The notes: generated by a model from the letters alone, not told the origin. Shown: positions 15,178 to 23,689, numbered from the stretch's first letter. The stretch: 25,252 bases of DNA from UBA1822 sp963615055 (GCA_963615055.1 CAVEFO010000026.1:1-25252), one strand, 5' to 3'. Made by a program: numbers and translations.

Positions 15178-15206
15178 TTGATAAAATCCCCTCTCTGTAC
15201 TATACT
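15178..15206 (+). promoter_or_regulatory. Promoter of first AEC gene
   Basis: TTGATA (15178-15183), a 17-bp spacer and TATACT (15201-15206) give a good SigA-type promoter. The start should be near 15213, about 49 bases before the ATG. Confidence 0.7.
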
Positions 15207-15261
15207 GTAAAAAATCAGTTAAATCGACGCAAAAAATTCACGATACACGAAAGGCCACACC

Positions 15262-16221
15262 ATGTCCGTTCTCTCCATTCTCTGCTACGACGTCCTGCCG
15301 CTCCTCTTTTTCATCGCGGCCGGTTTTTGGCTGGATACCAAATTTCGTCTTGACCTCGCCACCTTCAATAAACTCGTCATTTACATCGTCCTGCCCAGCT
15401 TTATTTTTTTCTCCATGGTGCAATACCGCCCCGGCGCGGAAGCTTGGCAGCTCATCTTAGCAGAAATCGTCCTTCTCGTCGCCATGTCGGCGATTTCCTT
15501 TTTCGTCGCCCGCCTCCTCGGCCTCGGAAAAGGAGAGGCCAGTATTTTTCGCGCCGCCTGCACCTATTCCAATGCCGGAAACATCGGCAGCGCCCTCACC
15601 TTTTTCATTTACACCCACGCCCCCTACGCCACGGACGGCGATGCCCCCTATCTCAACGAAGCCATGGGCGACGTCATTTTGCTCATGATTCTTTTGAACA
15701 TCGCAGTAAATATCATCGCGGCGGCCCGCATTCGCTCCGCTCACATCTCCGGAAAAGCGCTCTTTTCCTACATGTATAAAATGCCGGCTCTCTACGCCGC
15801 GCTCGCCGGACTCCTCATCCAAACCGTCCGCGGCGATATATCCGGCACGCCTCTTTGGCCCGTCCTCGAACATTTCTCCGGCGCCTTCATCGTCCTCGTC
15901 ACCCTCATCGTCGGCATCAATCTCCACCGCGCCAAAATTCGTCGCCCCACCGGGACCGTCCTCGTCTCCACCTCCATGAAACTCCTCGTCGCCCCCGCCG
16001 TTTCCTACGGCATCCTCGCCTGCGGAAACTTTTCCCCCGTCGCTTCCCAGATTTTCTTCATCGTCTCCTCCATCCCCGCCAGCTTCACCATCGTCATGTA
16101 CGCCGCCGAATACGGAAACCACCCGGACTTCGCCGCGCAAATCACCCTCACAAACACCATCGCCGCCCTCCTCTCCATGACGGGAGCCATCTATTTGGCA
16201 AGAATCCTATTTCCGGTGTGA
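15262..16221 (+). CDS. AEC-family transporter (auxin efflux carrier family), copy 1
   Basis: The 319-residue membrane protein has about ten hydrophobic segments in two halves of five, as in the AEC family. The first half holds the conserved ...LVIYIVLPSFIFFSM and ACTYSNAGNIGSAL (the N-x-G-N-x-G-type motif). The second half holds TLIVGINLHRAKI and SSIPASFTIVMYAAEYG, with ARILFPV at the end. Bacterial AEC carriers move organic acids such as malate or malonate; the substrate is unknown here. GAAAGG precedes the ATG. It is the only plus-strand operon in the window, together with the paralogue at 16610. Confidence 0.92.
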   Translation: MSVLSILCYDVLPLLFFIAAGFWLDTKFRLDLATFNKLVIYIVLPSFIFFSMVQYRPGAEAWQLILAEIVLLVAMSAISFFVARLLGLGKGEASIFRAACTYSNAGNIGSALTFFIYTHAPYATDGDAPYLNEAMGDVILLMILLNIAVNIIAAARIRSAHISGKALFSYMYKMPALYAALAGLLIQTVRGDISGTPLWPVLEHFSGAFIVLVTLIVGINLHRAKIRRPTGTVLVSTSMKLLVAPAVSYGILACGNFSPVASQIFFIVSSIPASFTIVMYAAEYGNHPDFAAQITLTNTIAALLSMTGAIYLARILFPV

Positions 16222-16558
16222 GATGAGAGATGAGACGCCTGCCTTGCTACCTTCTTTTCCTTTGTGGCGTTTGTGCTAAAAACTTTCTGCTGATAGAGAT
16301 GAGGGGCCGAACTTTTCATTTCTTTGCTTTTGTGGCGTTTGTGCTAAAAACTTTCCGTTGCTAGAGATGAGGCGGTTTCTCATCTCTAGCAACGGAAAGT
16401 CGCCCATTATCTATGCTATAAAAACTGAAAAAGAAACAGCCGTGCTCCCCATCTCTGTCTTGCGGAAGCCATCATCGCAAACGCCTCAAAAGGAAAGCAA
16501 AGAAACAGCTTCGCCCCTCATCCCTATCTTCCGAAAGTTTCCGGCACAAACGCCATAA
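16222..16558. repeat. CTTTTGTGGCG repeat units around a perfect palindrome
   Basis: The 388-bp gap between the two AEC genes contains two forward units (CTTTTGTGGCGTTTGTGC..., near 16259 and 16327), a perfect inverted repeat with 22-bp arms and a 7-base centre (16350-16371, 16379-16400), then inverted units up to 16555. The short frame at 16358-16558 lies wholly inside this repeat and is not considered a gene. Confidence 0.8.
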
Positions 16559-16609
16559 AACCCCATCACCCCAAATCCTCCGCCCCTATTTTTTATCAAG
16601 GATTTCAAA

Positions 16610-17584
16610 ATGGCCTTTCTTCACATTATCACCGACAACGTCCTACCCCTCCTTGTCTTCGTCGTCATCGGCTACCTCATGGACCGGAAATTTTCACTGG
16701 ACGTCACCACCCTCACAAAACTGACATTCTACCTCATCCTCCCCTGCTTCATTTTCTACAGCATCTACTGCGCGAAGCTCGACATGAACCTTTTGCACGT
16801 CTTCCTCTTCTGCTGCCTCCAGATGGGCGTCATCGGCGCCCTCGGCCATATCATCGGAAAAGCCCGCGACTGGGACAGCGGCAAGACCGAAGCCTTCAAA
16901 AACGGCACCATGTTTTCCAACAACGGAAACATCGGCATTGCCATGATTGCCCTCATCTTTACAAACGCCCCGTTTCTCGTCGGCGGCGCCCCCATCTACC
17001 TTGCCGAAGCCTCCGCCGTCGCCACCATGACCCTCGTCCAGATGAACCTCTTCCTCAATACCTTGGGCCTCTACCAAGCCGGAAAAGGACGCCTCACGAC
17101 CCACGACGCCCTTCTCACCATCCTCCACATGCCCGTCCTCTACACCCTCCTCGCCGTCTTTTTCGTGAAAGCTGTCGGCATCGATATGACCGCCACCCCC
17201 CTCTGGCCCATTTTTGAAAACTGCTCCCAAGCCCTCGTCGCCATTGTCATGATGGCGCTTGGTATGCAAATCCGCCGCAGCAAAATTTCCTTTTCCGATC
17301 AAGACGCTTGGATCGGCGTCTTCGTTCGCCTCATCGGAGGCCCGATCATCTGCTGCGCCCTCATCCTCCTCTGGAACACCCTCGGCACCGGCTTCTCCGC
17401 CGTCACCGCCCAGACCCTCCTCATCATGAGCTCCGTCCCGTCTGCCGTCAATTCCGTCCTCTACGCCGTCGAATTCCAAAATCACGTCGACTTTGCGACC
17501 GAACTCGTCATGATGAGCACCTTCGCCGGCACCGTCACCATGACACTTGTCATCTACGCCGCCCGAATTCTGTTCCCCATTTAA
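16610..17584 (+). CDS. AEC-family transporter (auxin efflux carrier family), copy 2
   Basis: This is a 324-residue paralogue of the preceding carrier with the same ten-segment plan. Shared landmarks are the start ...DNVLPLLVFVVIGYLMDRKFSLD, GTMFSNNGNIGIAM in the first half, VMMALGMQIRRSKISF in the middle and SSVPSAVNSVLYAVEFQNHVDFA...ARILFPI at the end. The two share many positions but are clearly diverged, so the duplication is old. AAGGA lies seven bases before the ATG. No promoter was seen in the gap, so it may be read from the upstream gene through the palindromic repeat. Substrate unknown. Confidence 0.92.
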   Translation: MAFLHIITDNVLPLLVFVVIGYLMDRKFSLDVTTLTKLTFYLILPCFIFYSIYCAKLDMNLLHVFLFCCLQMGVIGALGHIIGKARDWDSGKTEAFKNGTMFSNNGNIGIAMIALIFTNAPFLVGGAPIYLAEASAVATMTLVQMNLFLNTLGLYQAGKGRLTTHDALLTILHMPVLYTLLAVFFVKAVGIDMTATPLWPIFENCSQALVAIVMMALGMQIRRSKISFSDQDAWIGVFVRLIGGPIICCALILLWNTLGTGFSAVTAQTLLIMSSVPSAVNSVLYAVEFQNHVDFATELVMMSTFAGTVTMTLVIYAARILFPI

Positions 17585-17699
17585 GGAAACGATTGCCATT
17601 GTCCGATTTCCGTTTACCGTTTCGGCACATCTCATGACAAAACAACGTGATCCCATACAATTCACGGAAGACGGTCAACGGAAATCTCTCTTCCCACGC

Positions 17700-17738
17700 A
17701 AAAAAGCTGTGAACCGAAATTCGGCTCACAGCTTTTTT
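17700..17738. terminator. Bidirectional terminator between AEC copy 2 and aminotransferase
   Basis: A perfect 13-bp stem (AAAAAAGCTGTGA with TCACAGCTTTTTT) encloses a smaller CCGA/TCGG hairpin and carries T runs on both strands. It serves the two convergent genes. Two short CCGT/ACGG heptamer runs lie just before it (17600-17690). Confidence 0.9.
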
Positions 17739-17759
17739 CTATACAGTCTTCCCCGTTTC

Positions 17760-19016
17760 TTACTGCTTCGCGCCCGCTTCCTTCACCGCTTCGGCAATCT
17801 TAGCGGCCAGGCCGGTGATCTTTGCCTTTGAAACGGAACAGACGGCGAGGCGGATGCCTTTCTTGAGCGGGACGAGGAAGATACGGTCGCGTTTCTCCAA
17901 AAGATCACAGACCTCTTTGGCGCCTTCCATCGGAAGCGTGATGAAGAAACCGGAGATGTAGGGGACGTATTTCAATCCCGCGGCGTCGGCTTCTTTCATG
18001 AAAATTGCGGCACGCTCTTGGATGAGACCGTAATATTTCGCGCGCTCGGCGTCGAGCTCTTTGAGTTCATCCGGATTTTGGCAAATAGAGGCCATCGCTT
18101 TCATCGCGGCGCCGTTGCAATTCGACCAGCACGCGCGGCTGCTATATTGATTGATGTCCACAAATTCCTGCGCGACGCTTTCGTCCTGCGTAATGCAAAT
18201 CAGCGCGCCCATGCGCTGCCCGTAAAGGGTGAAACCTTTGGAGAGCGTGTAGGGAATGAGGACGAGAACATTTTTCGGCAGATTTTCAAATTTCTTGAAG
18301 AAACGACGGCACGCCTGCTTTTCGCCGCTGTAATCAAGGTACGCGATATCGGCGACGAGAATAACGTTTTTGTCTTTCCCTTCGACGACTTTCGCGCAAA
18401 AATCGGCGGCGGCGCCCCATTCATCATCCGTCATGCAATAGCCGGTCGGGTTATTGGCGATACCGTTCAGAATGATGACGGTGTTGTACTGTTTCGCGAC
18501 CATATCGGAAACATTTTCTTGGAAGCTTTCCAGATTGAAATGGCCGTCCTTCGTCAAGAAAGAAAACGTGCGCGGCTTACGTCCGGCATCGATCATGACG
18601 CTGTCGTACGCGCCCCAATGCCAATCGGTCATGAGGACTTCATCACCCTCGGAGGAATAATTGTGCACGGCGTGATGAAGTCCGCCGGTGCCGCCCGGTG
18701 TGGAAACGGCGCGAATATAGCCGGCCGGACGGGACTCGCCGAAACATTGCGAAAGACACGCTTCCAAATAATCGGGATAGCCCTGGATCGGCGGATACGC
18801 GGCAATCTCACGCGGCGTGAGACGTTTATACGCCCGCTGGATCACTTCGAGCATGACGAGATCCCCGTTTTCGTCCAAAATAGAGCCGACGGTGCCGTTA
18901 ATCACATTTTCTTTCCCAATCTGATCCGCCAAAGCAATCGCCCGGTTGTTCGCGGCAAAAATATTATCCTCGGCGCTCTTCCCCTTCGCCTGCATGGCGG
19001 CTACACTATAGCTCAT
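17760..19016 (-). CDS. PLP-dependent class I aminotransferase
   Basis: The 418-residue enzyme is of the class I/II aminotransferase family. The Schiff-base lysine is about K260 in YTLSKGFTLYGQRMG. The PLP-contacting NNPTGY is at about 188-193 and ADIAYLDY at about 222-229. A C-terminal arginine in GIRLAVCSVS would bind the substrate carboxylate. The SK-GFTLYGQRMG pattern recalls aspartate/aromatic aminotransferases, so an aspartate or aromatic amino-acid substrate is plausible but not proven. Two ATG codons are adjacent; the second (19016) is preferred because TAGGAGG is five bases away rather than two. It is a single gene ending at a strong two-way terminator. Confidence 0.9.
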   Translation of the reverse strand: MSYSVAAMQAKGKSAEDNIFAANNRAIALADQIGKENVINGTVGSILDENGDLVMLEVIQRAYKRLTPREIAAYPPIQGYPDYLEACLSQCFGESRPAGYIRAVSTPGGTGGLHHAVHNYSSEGDEVLMTDWHWGAYDSVMIDAGRKPRTFSFLTKDGHFNLESFQENVSDMVAKQYNTVIILNGIANNPTGYCMTDDEWGAAADFCAKVVEGKDKNVILVADIAYLDYSGEKQACRRFFKKFENLPKNVLVLIPYTLSKGFTLYGQRMGALICITQDESVAQEFVDINQYSSRACWSNCNGAAMKAMASICQNPDELKELDAERAKYYGLIQERAAIFMKEADAAGLKYVPYISGFFITLPMEGAKEVCDLLEKRDRIFLVPLKKGIRLAVCSVSKAKITGLAAKIAEAVKEAGAKQ

Positions 19017-19131
19017 CATTTCCTCCTATAAAAAATATTGATTGTTTCCCTGCTTTATGTGACATCAGCGTAAAAGACGTCAGACGTCAACTCTCGCGGT
19101 GTAGGCCACGTACACAATTTTATGAAAAATC

Positions 19132-19182
19132 ATCGCCGTAGGCGATACCTGCACTGCTCACTACTCACTGCTAACTGCTCAC
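19132..19182. repeat. Triloop hairpin plus ACTGCTN array
   Basis: ATCGCC-GTA-GGCGAT (19132-19146) is followed by ACCTGC and four heptamers (19153-19180). It has the same module order as at 516-562 and 13703-13769, with a different stem sequence. Confidence 0.8.
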
Positions 19183-19215
19183 TTTCTTATGTCTGACGCC
19201 GCTTCCCCTCATCTC

Positions 19216-20082
19216 TCAATCTTCAAAACAATTTCCTCTCCCCGCAAGGCAATCCTTCACATAGTTCGGAAGGACAAAGGCACTTTTTTGAAGACCCGTA
19301 TTGTAGCAGCGCATCGGCTGCGGCGCTTCCCTTGCAATCTCCGCCGTCAGCGGATCGTACACTTTGCTCGCCAGCATGAAACTGTGCAGACATTCCGGAT
19401 AAATCGGGACACCGGCCAGATAGCAACGCACAATCGGAAACACATCCTTCATCGCGGCGTACACGTCATGCACCAGATGCTGCTGCACGATGGGTGACTC
19501 GCTTTGCTGGACAATCAGCCCGTCCTTTCGGAGCGCCGCCCACGCGCTTTTATAAAATTCCCGCGTAAAAAGCCCTTCACCCGGCCCGATGGGATCGGAG
19601 CAATCGATGATGATCACATCATAGAAATCCTTTGCTTCAGCCGTGAACGCAATCCCGTCCCCGACATGCACGTGCAATTTTTCCGGCGGATCTAAGAGTA
19701 CCTTGGCAATCGTCGGGAAATATTGTTTTGACAGCTCGATGACACGCCCGTCGATTTCGCACATATCCACGTGCGTCACGCACTCGTGGCGGCACACTTC
19801 CCGCGCCACGCCGCCATCGCCGCCGCCGATAATGAGCACCCGCTCCGGCCGCGGATGGAGCATGAGCGGCACATGCGCAATCATCTCGTGATACGTCCAT
19901 TCATCCTTCACCGATGTCTGGAAAACGCCGTCCAAGACGAGCATTCGTCCGTATTGCTTCGATTCGGCAATTTGGATATGCTGAAACGGCGTCGTCTCAT
20001 CGCAAAGAATGGCATCGACAGCCAAAGAGAGCCCGACATGCGGCGTCGCCCATTCCGTCAGGACGTTGGCGCCGTCACTCAT
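19216..20082 (-). CDS. speE: Spermidine synthase
   Basis: The 288-residue enzyme transfers the aminopropyl group from decarboxylated S-adenosylmethionine to putrescine. The N-terminal beta domain is followed by a methyltransferase-like fold with GGGDGG at 86-91 and the catalytic aspartate D160 in DCSDPIGPGEGLF. The length matches E. coli SpeE (288). The ATG at 20082 follows GGAGGAAATAAA and overlaps the divIVA stop codon as ATGA, so translation is probably coupled to divIVA. The frame is open further upstream, but that part is the divIVA gene in another frame. Its partner speD is at 9553-10320. Confidence 0.95.
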   Translation of the reverse strand: MSDGANVLTEWATPHVGLSLAVDAILCDETTPFQHIQIAESKQYGRMLVLDGVFQTSVKDEWTYHEMIAHVPLMLHPRPERVLIIGGGDGGVAREVCRHECVTHVDMCEIDGRVIELSKQYFPTIAKVLLDPPEKLHVHVGDGIAFTAEAKDFYDVIIIDCSDPIGPGEGLFTREFYKSAWAALRKDGLIVQQSESPIVQQHLVHDVYAAMKDVFPIVRCYLAGVPIYPECLHSFMLASKVYDPLTAEIAREAPQPMRCYNTGLQKSAFVLPNYVKDCLAGRGNCFED

Positions 20083-20729
20083 TTTATTTCCTCCGGCGTA
20101 ATCTCGATATAGCGCTCCTGCATCCCGTCCGATTCTACCGCTTCCGCCATCGCTTCGGCAATCGGAGACGCAATCGACACCTTCTCTTTCGTTTCCTCGG
20201 AAACCGCCGCCTCGGTCTCTTCCGCTGCCGCAGTTTCCGCCGGCGCCGCCTGTTCCTTGCTGCCGGCGATCACCACCGGTGCACACGCGGATTTCGCATC
20301 TTCAACCATGGACGTCGCAGATTTCAGGCTGACGAGAAGTTTCTCCAGATACAGTTTCATATCGCCTTCCGCTTTCAAAAGCGAATCATTGATCCGGATA
20401 CGATTCATCTCCGAATCGGCCACAATCTGACGCGCGCGCGTTTTCGCTTCTTCCACGATGAGATCCGCTTCCTTCTGCGCCGCTTTCTTCACATTCTCTG
20501 CCGTTTCCTGCGCCATAATCAAAGTGTTGGACATGGTGGCTTCGATTTTTTCATAATTCGCGAGCTTCGTCTTCAGCGTGTCCATCTTCTCTTCCATCTC
20601 GCGATGTTCCCGATAAATACGCTCGTAATCGCCCACAAGCTCATCCAAAAATCCATTCACTTCCTCCGGCGCATACCCGCGTACCGCCTTCGTAAACGTC
20701 TTGTTGTGAATATCCATCGGTGTAATCAT
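20079..20729 (-). CDS. divIVA: DivIVA-domain cell-division/polarity protein
   Basis: The 216-residue protein has the DivIVA N-terminal membrane-binding domain: ITPMDIHNKTFTKAVRGYAPEEVNGFLDEL, including the conserved F-x-x-x-x-x-GY-x-x-xEV-x-xFL pattern. A long coiled coil follows (about 35-140), then an Ala/Glu-rich linker (about 160-190) and a short acidic tail. DivIVA proteins bind curved membrane and recruit division or pole factors. It lies downstream of yggS, sepF and ylmH, the classic Firmicute order, but is separated from ylmH by 270 bp of repeats. AAAAGGAGG precedes the ATG. Its stop overlaps the speE start by four bases. Confidence 0.93.
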   Translation of the reverse strand: MITPMDIHNKTFTKAVRGYAPEEVNGFLDELVGDYERIYREHREMEEKMDTLKTKLANYEKIEATMSNTLIMAQETAENVKKAAQKEADLIVEEAKTRARQIVADSEMNRIRINDSLLKAEGDMKLYLEKLLVSLKSATSMVEDAKSACAPVVIAGSKEQAAPAETAAAEETEAAVSEETKEKVSIASPIAEAMAEAVESDGMQERYIEITPEEIK

Positions 20730-20854
20730 AAAATCGTCCTCCTTTTCTGAAATAAATGAACCGGAAATGATATAAGAAACGGTGTGAAACCGTGTATTTT
20801 TCTATGTTAAACTTTAGCGCATCACGTGCAAGATTGTTATTAGTCGCCAGCTGT

Positions 20855-20960
20855 CAGCTACCAGACAAAAGCGGAAACGCTTCGCGCACTTTATAAAAAC
20901 ATCGCCGCAGGCGATAGTGCTAAAAACTAACAGCTAACCGCTAATAGCTAAAAACGCTCT
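20855..20960. repeat. Triloop hairpin and degenerate heptamers upstream of divIVA
   Basis: ATCGCC-GCA-GGCGAT (20901-20915) is followed by loose 7-nt units of the AGCTAAC type (about 20928-20955). The stem is the same as at 19132 but the loop differs. No gene was found in the 270-bp gap. Confidence 0.6.
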
Positions 20961-20998
20961 TGCGCCTAAGCCCTAAGCTAAGCATCTCATCTCTATTC

Positions 20999-21790
20999 TT
21001 ACCTATACCGATCAATCAGCACCCCGATACGCCCTTTTCGGCTCTGTCCGGTGAGCTCTTTGATTTCGATCCGGCCGCGACCGCGATAACTGATGATATC
21101 GCCGACTTTCACCGCTTGCGACGAGCCTTTCGCCGTCTGCCAATTCACTTGCACGCGCTCCCCGTCGATGGCACTTGCCATTTTCGAGCGGGAAATGCCG
21201 AAACCGGCCGCGCCCACCGCATCCAATCGAAGCGAAGCGACCGTCGCGCGGACAATTTTCGCCTCCTGTTTCGGCGGCGTGACGTCGGCCACATCCATCT
21301 CGACCGCCGTGACCGGCACCATCGCAATTTTCTTGAAATTTTCCGAAATCCACGGCGCCATTTTTTGATCGACCAAAATCTCTGCCGACGCGCCGTCCAT
21401 CAAAATATCCCCGAAGACATCCCGCTCGATACCAAGGCCCATGAGAGAGCCCAGCACGTCGCGATGACCGAGGAGCCGATAGCGCGCATCCCATGTGACC
21501 TTGAGCGCCGCGATCCCGAAATCGACCGGCCCGTCATAATCCTGCCGCACGAAGGCGACCCGCACGCGCTCCGCTTCATGAAAACCGCCGTCACTTCGAC
21601 AAGAAAGCGTCTGCGTATGCGCCGCAATCGTCATCCCAATCTGCACAGCAAAAGGGGATAAAAACGGGCTCACGGTAAAGGGGCGCCCGCCTTCCGCCGC
21701 TTCCGCCAAATCGAGAAGTCGCTCGGCAATCGCCCCCGCTTCCTCCCCGGAGGCCGCAAAATAGCGGAGAATCTTTTCTCTGTCTTTCAT
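20999..21790 (-). CDS. ylmH: YlmH-type RNA-binding protein (S4 domain)
   Basis: The 263-residue product matches YlmH of Firmicutes. It has an N-terminal helical part, a middle domain around DYDGPVDFGIAALKV and LGHRDVLGSLMGLGIERDVFGDI (about 95-125, the most typical YlmH stretch), and a C-terminal S4 RNA-binding domain (about 183-250: ATVASLRLDAVGAAGFGISRSKMASAI...VQVNW...VKVGDIISYRGRGRIEI). YlmH has been linked to ribosome rescue/quality control and lies in the division cluster of many Firmicutes. It begins three bases after the proC stop, at the end of the sepF-sepF2-proC-ylmH operon. Confidence 0.93.
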   Translation of the reverse strand: MKDREKILRYFAASGEEAGAIAERLLDLAEAAEGGRPFTVSPFLSPFAVQIGMTIAAHTQTLSCRSDGGFHEAERVRVAFVRQDYDGPVDFGIAALKVTWDARYRLLGHRDVLGSLMGLGIERDVFGDILMDGASAEILVDQKMAPWISENFKKIAMVPVTAVEMDVADVTPPKQEAKIVRATVASLRLDAVGAAGFGISRSKMASAIDGERVQVNWQTAKGSSQAVKVGDIISYRGRGRIEIKELTGQSRKGRIGVLIDRYR

Positions 21791-21793
21791 TTG

Positions 21794-22591
21794 TTATTGT
21801 CCCATACTGTCTGATTTTTTCATGCAGGCATCCACACCGTCGATGAGCGCCGACCGAAGTCCTCCGCGCTCCATGGCCGCAATCCCCGCAATCGTCGTCC
21901 CGCCCGGACTCGTCACCATATCGCGAAGCGCCGCCGGATGTTTCCCCGTTTCCAGAACCATCTTCGCCGCTCCGTACAAAGTCTGCGCCGCCGCCAAGAC
22001 GGAAATATCCCGCGGAAGCCCGATTTGCACCCCCGCATCCGAAAGTGCATCGATCATCACAAATGCATAGCCGGGACCCGCCCCCGAAAGCGCCCCCAGC
22101 TCGTCCAGCTGCCGCTCCGGCACAATGACCGCGCGCCCCAGCGCCTCAAATATTTCCTTCGCCGCTTCGGCATCCGCTGCCGTCGCCGCATTTCCTTTCG
22201 TGACAGCCGCGAAACCGGCGCCCACCGCTGCCGGCGTATTCGGCATCACACGGACGATGCGCGTCCCTTTCGGAAAATACGATTCCAGCGCCGCCACCGT
22301 CACGGCCGCCGCAATGGAAACGACGAGTCCCTTCGGCGAAAACGCACCCATCTCCCGCGCCGCTTCCGGCACAATATTCGGCTTCACGGCCAATACAATC
22401 AAATCCGCATCCGCCGCTTCTAGGCCGCCATCCGACGCCTGTACGCCGTAAGCCGCCGCTTTTTCTTCGCTGAGCGCCTGCGTATGCTCCTTGATATAAA
22501 TATTTTCCGGCTGCCAGAGCCCCTTCCTGAGACATCCCGACAAAATAGCGCCGCCCATCGCACCGGCACCGACAATTAAAATCTTTCCCAT
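21794..22591 (-). CDS. proC: Pyrroline-5-carboxylate reductase
   Basis: The 265-residue enzyme makes proline from pyrroline-5-carboxylate using NAD(P)H. The N-terminal Rossmann motif is GAGAMGGAI (about 8-16). VMPNTPAAVGAG lies in the middle, and the family signature region runs from GAGPGYAFVMIDAL to DMVTSPGGTTIAGI. The ATG at 22591 is used because CGGAGG lies eight bases upstream; a start at 22627 would overlap the preceding sepF-like gene. Placement next to sepF is seen in several phyla. YggS, at the start of the cluster, belongs to the PROSC family, named for co-transcription with proline synthesis. Confidence 0.95.
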   Translation of the reverse strand: MGKILIVGAGAMGGAILSGCLRKGLWQPENIYIKEHTQALSEEKAAAYGVQASDGGLEAADADLIVLAVKPNIVPEAAREMGAFSPKGLVVSIAAAVTVAALESYFPKGTRIVRVMPNTPAAVGAGFAAVTKGNAATAADAEAAKEIFEALGRAVIVPERQLDELGALSGAGPGYAFVMIDALSDAGVQIGLPRDISVLAAAQTLYGAAKMVLETGKHPAALRDMVTSPGGTTIAGIAAMERGGLRSALIDGVDACMKKSDSMGQ

Positions 22592-22608
22592 GTCTACCGC
22601 CTCCGTTT

Positions 22609-23088
22609 TTATTCCCGAAGTCTCCACGGCGTCGAAAAATCACGCATCCGATTTTGGAAATCATCCGTTTCCGTGCGCACCGTCTCCGGCGTTGCAACCA
22701 AGACATCCCCGATGAGCTGCATGGCGCCGCCCACCAAGAAAACAGCGCCGGACAGGAAATCCGTGATCCGCTGCGAAAGCGCCTCATCCGCCTCCGCCAA
22801 GCGCACGACCACGATTTTTCCCTCTTGGAGCGCCCGTGCCGCCGAGCGGACATCCGAAAACTCCCGCGGCGTCGACACCAAGATGGAAAGCGGTGTCTTC
22901 GTGCGAACCGCCCGCGGGGCCTCCCGTTTCGTCATTCTCGGCGGAGGCAGGGATTCACGCTGCCGGGGCAACACGGCCGCCTCCGGCAAATCCTCCTCGT
23001 CCTCCCACCTCGCGTCCTCTTCGAAATCCTCATCAGGATCCTGAAAAGGACGTGAAAGACTCTCCCAAAATCGTTTCAAAAATTCCAT
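22609..23088 (-). CDS. Second SepF-like protein
   Basis: The 159-residue product has the SepF layout: an N-terminal amphipathic helix (MEFLKRFWESLSRPF), an acidic and proline-rich linker to about residue 60, and a C-terminal SepF core (about 65-140). The core includes REFSDVRSAARALQEGKIVVVRL and QRITDFLSGAVFLVGGAMQLIGDVLVATP, which aligns with QRIVDFVQGVMYATDGHMDTVGDKIFLCAP in the gene just upstream. It is clearly diverged from that neighbour. SepF anchors FtsZ to the membrane at the division site. It starts one base after the sepF stop (TGA-T-ATG) and occupies the place where ylmG often lies. Confidence 0.85.
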   Translation of the reverse strand: MEFLKRFWESLSRPFQDPDEDFEEDARWEDEEDLPEAAVLPRQRESLPPPRMTKREAPRAVRTKTPLSILVSTPREFSDVRSAARALQEGKIVVVRLAEADEALSQRITDFLSGAVFLVGGAMQLIGDVLVATPETVRTETDDFQNRMRDFSTPWRLRE

Positions 23089-23089
23089 A

Positions 23090-23617
23090 TCACTCGTTCA
23101 AATCAAAACGCGGCACGGCGCTGTCCGAAAGCCCTCCGGCATACGCCGCAAAATTTTCCTTTGAGACCGCCATATTGTTCGGCGCACAAAGGAAAATCTT
23201 GTCCCCCACCGTATCCATATGGCCGTCCGTCGCATACATCACGCCCTGCACGAAATCCACAATCCGTTGCGCCGCGTCCGCATCCGCCGATTCCATATTC
23301 ATCACGACCGGGCGCCCCTGCTTGATGTGATCGGCGATTTTCTCCGCATCCTTATAATCGTGCGGATTCACCACCACCATCGTGTACGGGCGCACGGCAC
23401 TGTTTCCGACGGTGCGAGGCGGCACGCGAGATGATACGGGACGGCGCGGGACGGCTGCCGCCGGATCCACCCTGGCCGGACGCTCCGGAGCCCGCGGCAT
23501 CACACGCGGCGCCTCTTCCTCCGCCATCTCCTCCTCATCATCCATATATTCTTCATCCTCATATTCGTCGGTAAACTGATTCTTCACACTGTTCTTCACA
23601 TTGCTGAGCCAACCCAT
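23090..23617 (-). CDS. sepF: Cell division protein SepF
   Basis: The 175-residue SepF begins MGWLSNVKNSV, an amphipathic membrane-targeting helix. A very acidic stretch (DEYEDEEYMDDEEE), a Pro/Arg-rich linker and the SepF core (about 80-160) follow, the core including VVVNPHDYKDAEKIADHIKQGRPVVMNM. SepF polymerises on the membrane and binds the FtsZ C-terminus. The ATG at 23617 has GAGGTG about seven bases upstream; the frame extends 19 codons further without family similarity. It is the first gene of sepF-sepF2-proC-ylmH. Two 13-bp repeats spaced 20 bp apart lie immediately upstream (23632-23664). Confidence 0.93.
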   Translation of the reverse strand: MGWLSNVKNSVKNQFTDEYEDEEYMDDEEEMAEEEAPRVMPRAPERPARVDPAAAVPRRPVSSRVPPRTVGNSAVRPYTMVVVNPHDYKDAEKIADHIKQGRPVVMNMESADADAAQRIVDFVQGVMYATDGHMDTVGDKIFLCAPNNMAVSKENFAAYAGGLSDSAVPRFDLNE

Positions 23618-23689
23618 ACTGCACACCTCATATCCAAAAACAGAAAACTTCATCCAAAAACAGAGCTGAGACACAACCGGAATTTACTC

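Noticed and set aside
15457..16140. 227-codon minus-strand frame inside the first AEC gene, with a similar one at 16694-17665
   Set aside because: Gly/Asp/Glu-rich shadow frames antisense to well-supported membrane carriers.
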